DNA of 12,241 nucleotides, from assembly GCA_013696425.1 (NCBI GenBank), contig JACCYP010000111.1, forward strand, positions 1 to 12,241. Reading direction: 5' to 3'. The DNA is from Thermoleophilaceae bacterium. GTDB taxonomy: Bacteria; Actinomycetota; Thermoleophilia; Solirubrobacterales; Thermoleophilaceae. Under the pieces are notes generated by a model that had not been told where the DNA came from, did no database searches, and worked only from the letters and a program-made list of their open reading frames with translations. Shown here piece by piece: positions 11,563 to 12,241 of this stretch. Made by a program: the position numbers and the translations under genes. Position 1 is the first letter of the stretch. Every line of letters begins with the position of its first letter.

Positions 11563-12241
11563 ATGCGCCGTGCCGTCGTGCTCGCAGCCCTGGCGGCCGC
11601 GCCGGCGGCTCTGGCCCAGGCCCCAGCGCCGCCTGCCCCCACGCCCGCTCCGGTGCCGGTGCCGGTGAATCCGTGCGACGACGCCGCCCAGCGGCTGAAG
11701 TGCCCCGACCTGACGATGCCCGCGCCTTCGGATCTACATCTGCGCCGCAGCGGCAGTGGTCGCCGCCAGCTCCTTCAGGCCACCAACCGGCTCGTGAACG
11801 TGGGCGACGGGCCGATGGAGGTGCGCGGCCGGCGCACGGGCAGCCGCGTGATGGGCGAGGTGACCCAGGTCATCGACACCACCGGCAGTACCCGGCGGCG
11901 CTTCGAATCGAGCGGGCGGCTGCGGTTCACCTTCATCCCGGGCCAGTACGGCTACTGGAAGTACGAGAACGCCGCCTACTTCGAGCTGTGGGAGCTCGAC
12001 CGAAGCGGCGCACGGGTGCGCAGGGCCGAGCTCGGGCCGAAGCAGAACTACTGCCTGCGCGACTACGAGAAGGTGCGCGCCTACGCGGTGAGGCTCGGCT
12101 ACGGGGCGTGCAAGCAGAACCCGCGCCTGAACAGCGTGAAGCTCGGCACCTCGCGCGGCTGGTCGGACACCTACTTCTACGGCTACGCCGGTTCGAACCA
12201 CATCGACGTCACGGGCCTTCGCGGCTGCTACGCATTCGACC
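11563..12241 (+). CDS. Secreted lysyl-oxidase-family protein with altered copper site, partial, 3' end beyond window
   Basis: The first 226 codons are present. A signal peptide (1-20, RRAVVLAALAAAPAALAQA) and a Pro/Ala linker (PAPPAPTPAPVPVPV) lead into a domain that follows the Lysyl_oxidase family: CPDLTMPAPSDLHLRRSGSG, NRLVNVGDGPMEVRG (75-89), a strand before FIPGQYGYWKYENAAYFELW, then GPKQNYCLRDY (158-168) and RGWSDTYFYGYAGSNHIDVTGL (198-219). In bacterial and animal LOX the third block reads HPxHxHWHFE and supplies the copper histidines; here the three positions are Y129, Y131 and K133. The Lys and Tyr that form the lysyl tyrosylquinone cofactor seem kept as K160 (compare GHKASFCLED) and Y204 (compare DTY). 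It is probably an exported, catalytically altered or structural relative. Alignment is by eye from memory of the family. Two nt separate it from the upstream gene. Confidence 0.72.
   Translation, partial: MRRAVVLAALAAAPAALAQAPAPPAPTPAPVPVPVNPCDDAAQRLKCPDLTMPAPSDLHLRRSGSGRRQLLQATNRLVNVGDGPMEVRGRRTGSRVMGEVTQVIDTTGSTRRRFESSGRLRFTFIPGQYGYWKYENAAYFELWELDRSGARVRRAELGPKQNYCLRDYEKVRAYAVRLGYGACKQNPRLNSVKLGTSRGWSDTYFYGYAGSNHIDVTGLRGCYAFD

Noticed and set aside
1..12241. tRNA, rRNA, CRISPR, insertion sequence, phage or classical defence genes
   Set aside because: Looked for on both strands by eye; no cloverleaf, regular spaced repeat, transposase motif (DDE, HUH, serine recombinase) or phage gene was seen.

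Overview
The window is very GC-rich and gene-dense, with genes alternating between strands and short gaps. The mix suggests a high-GC actinobacterium, and I favour the Thermoleophilia/Solirubrobacterales. The reasons are a DUF2510-type WYPDP...RWWDG...WT tail on a PrsW protease, a secreted protein with an arginine-rich C-terminal domain closed by two cysteines, a lysyl-oxidase-family protein, and a secreted glycosidase of a type I associate with that order. This placement is inference. I see no tRNA, rRNA, CRISPR array, insertion sequence or prophage gene, so this looks like chromosomal housekeeping and accessory DNA.

Layout: (1) 1-473 minus, 5' part of a secreted glycoside hydrolase-like gene running off the left edge. 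(2) 514-921 plus, ArfB-type ribosome-rescue hydrolase. (3) 2322-918 minus, a two-gene unit of a MarR regulator and an SrpA-type heme catalase, with a palindromic operator beside the promoter -10. (4) 2346-2503 minus, an apparent 3' stump of a cell-wall amidase. (5) 4198-2489 minus, a membrane GGDEF + HD-GYP cyclic-di-GMP protein. (6) 4993-4436 minus, a histidine phosphatase, with a possible tiny ORF behind it. (7) 5067-6380 plus, PrsW with a tandem DUF2510-like tail. (8) 7074-6394 minus, a conserved-looking membrane protein of unknown function, divergent from (9) 7117-7803 plus, an orphan OmpR-type response regulator. (10) 8974-7805 minus, a polyprenyl-phosphate sugar phosphotransferase that lacks the front half of its Rossmann domain. 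(11) 9061-10803 plus, a secreted propeller-like protein with a strongly cationic C-terminal domain. (12) 11172-10807 minus, a cupin, divergent from (13) 11192-11560 plus, an NTF2-like protein coupled to (14) 11563-end plus, a lysyl-oxidase-like secreted protein whose copper-binding histidines appear replaced.

How the genes relate: most are single-gene units. The clear partnerships are MarR-catalase (probable autoregulated oxidant response) and NTF2-LOX-like (2-nt gap). Several products act at or beyond the membrane (glycosidase, sugar transferase, propeller protein, LOX-like protein, PrsW), so cell-surface work is a recurrent theme.

Two observations stand out. First, most first-in-operon genes have a -10-like hexamer with A at position 2 and T at position 6 placed exactly 6 or 7 nt before the start codon, with no Shine-Dalgarno, which is the geometry of leaderless transcripts; at 11173-11191 one TAACCTA sequence supplies overlapping -10s for two divergent genes in perfect symmetry. 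Second, the lysyl-oxidase-like protein keeps the apparent quinone-forming Lys and Tyr but has Tyr/Tyr/Lys where the copper His-x-His-x-His should be.
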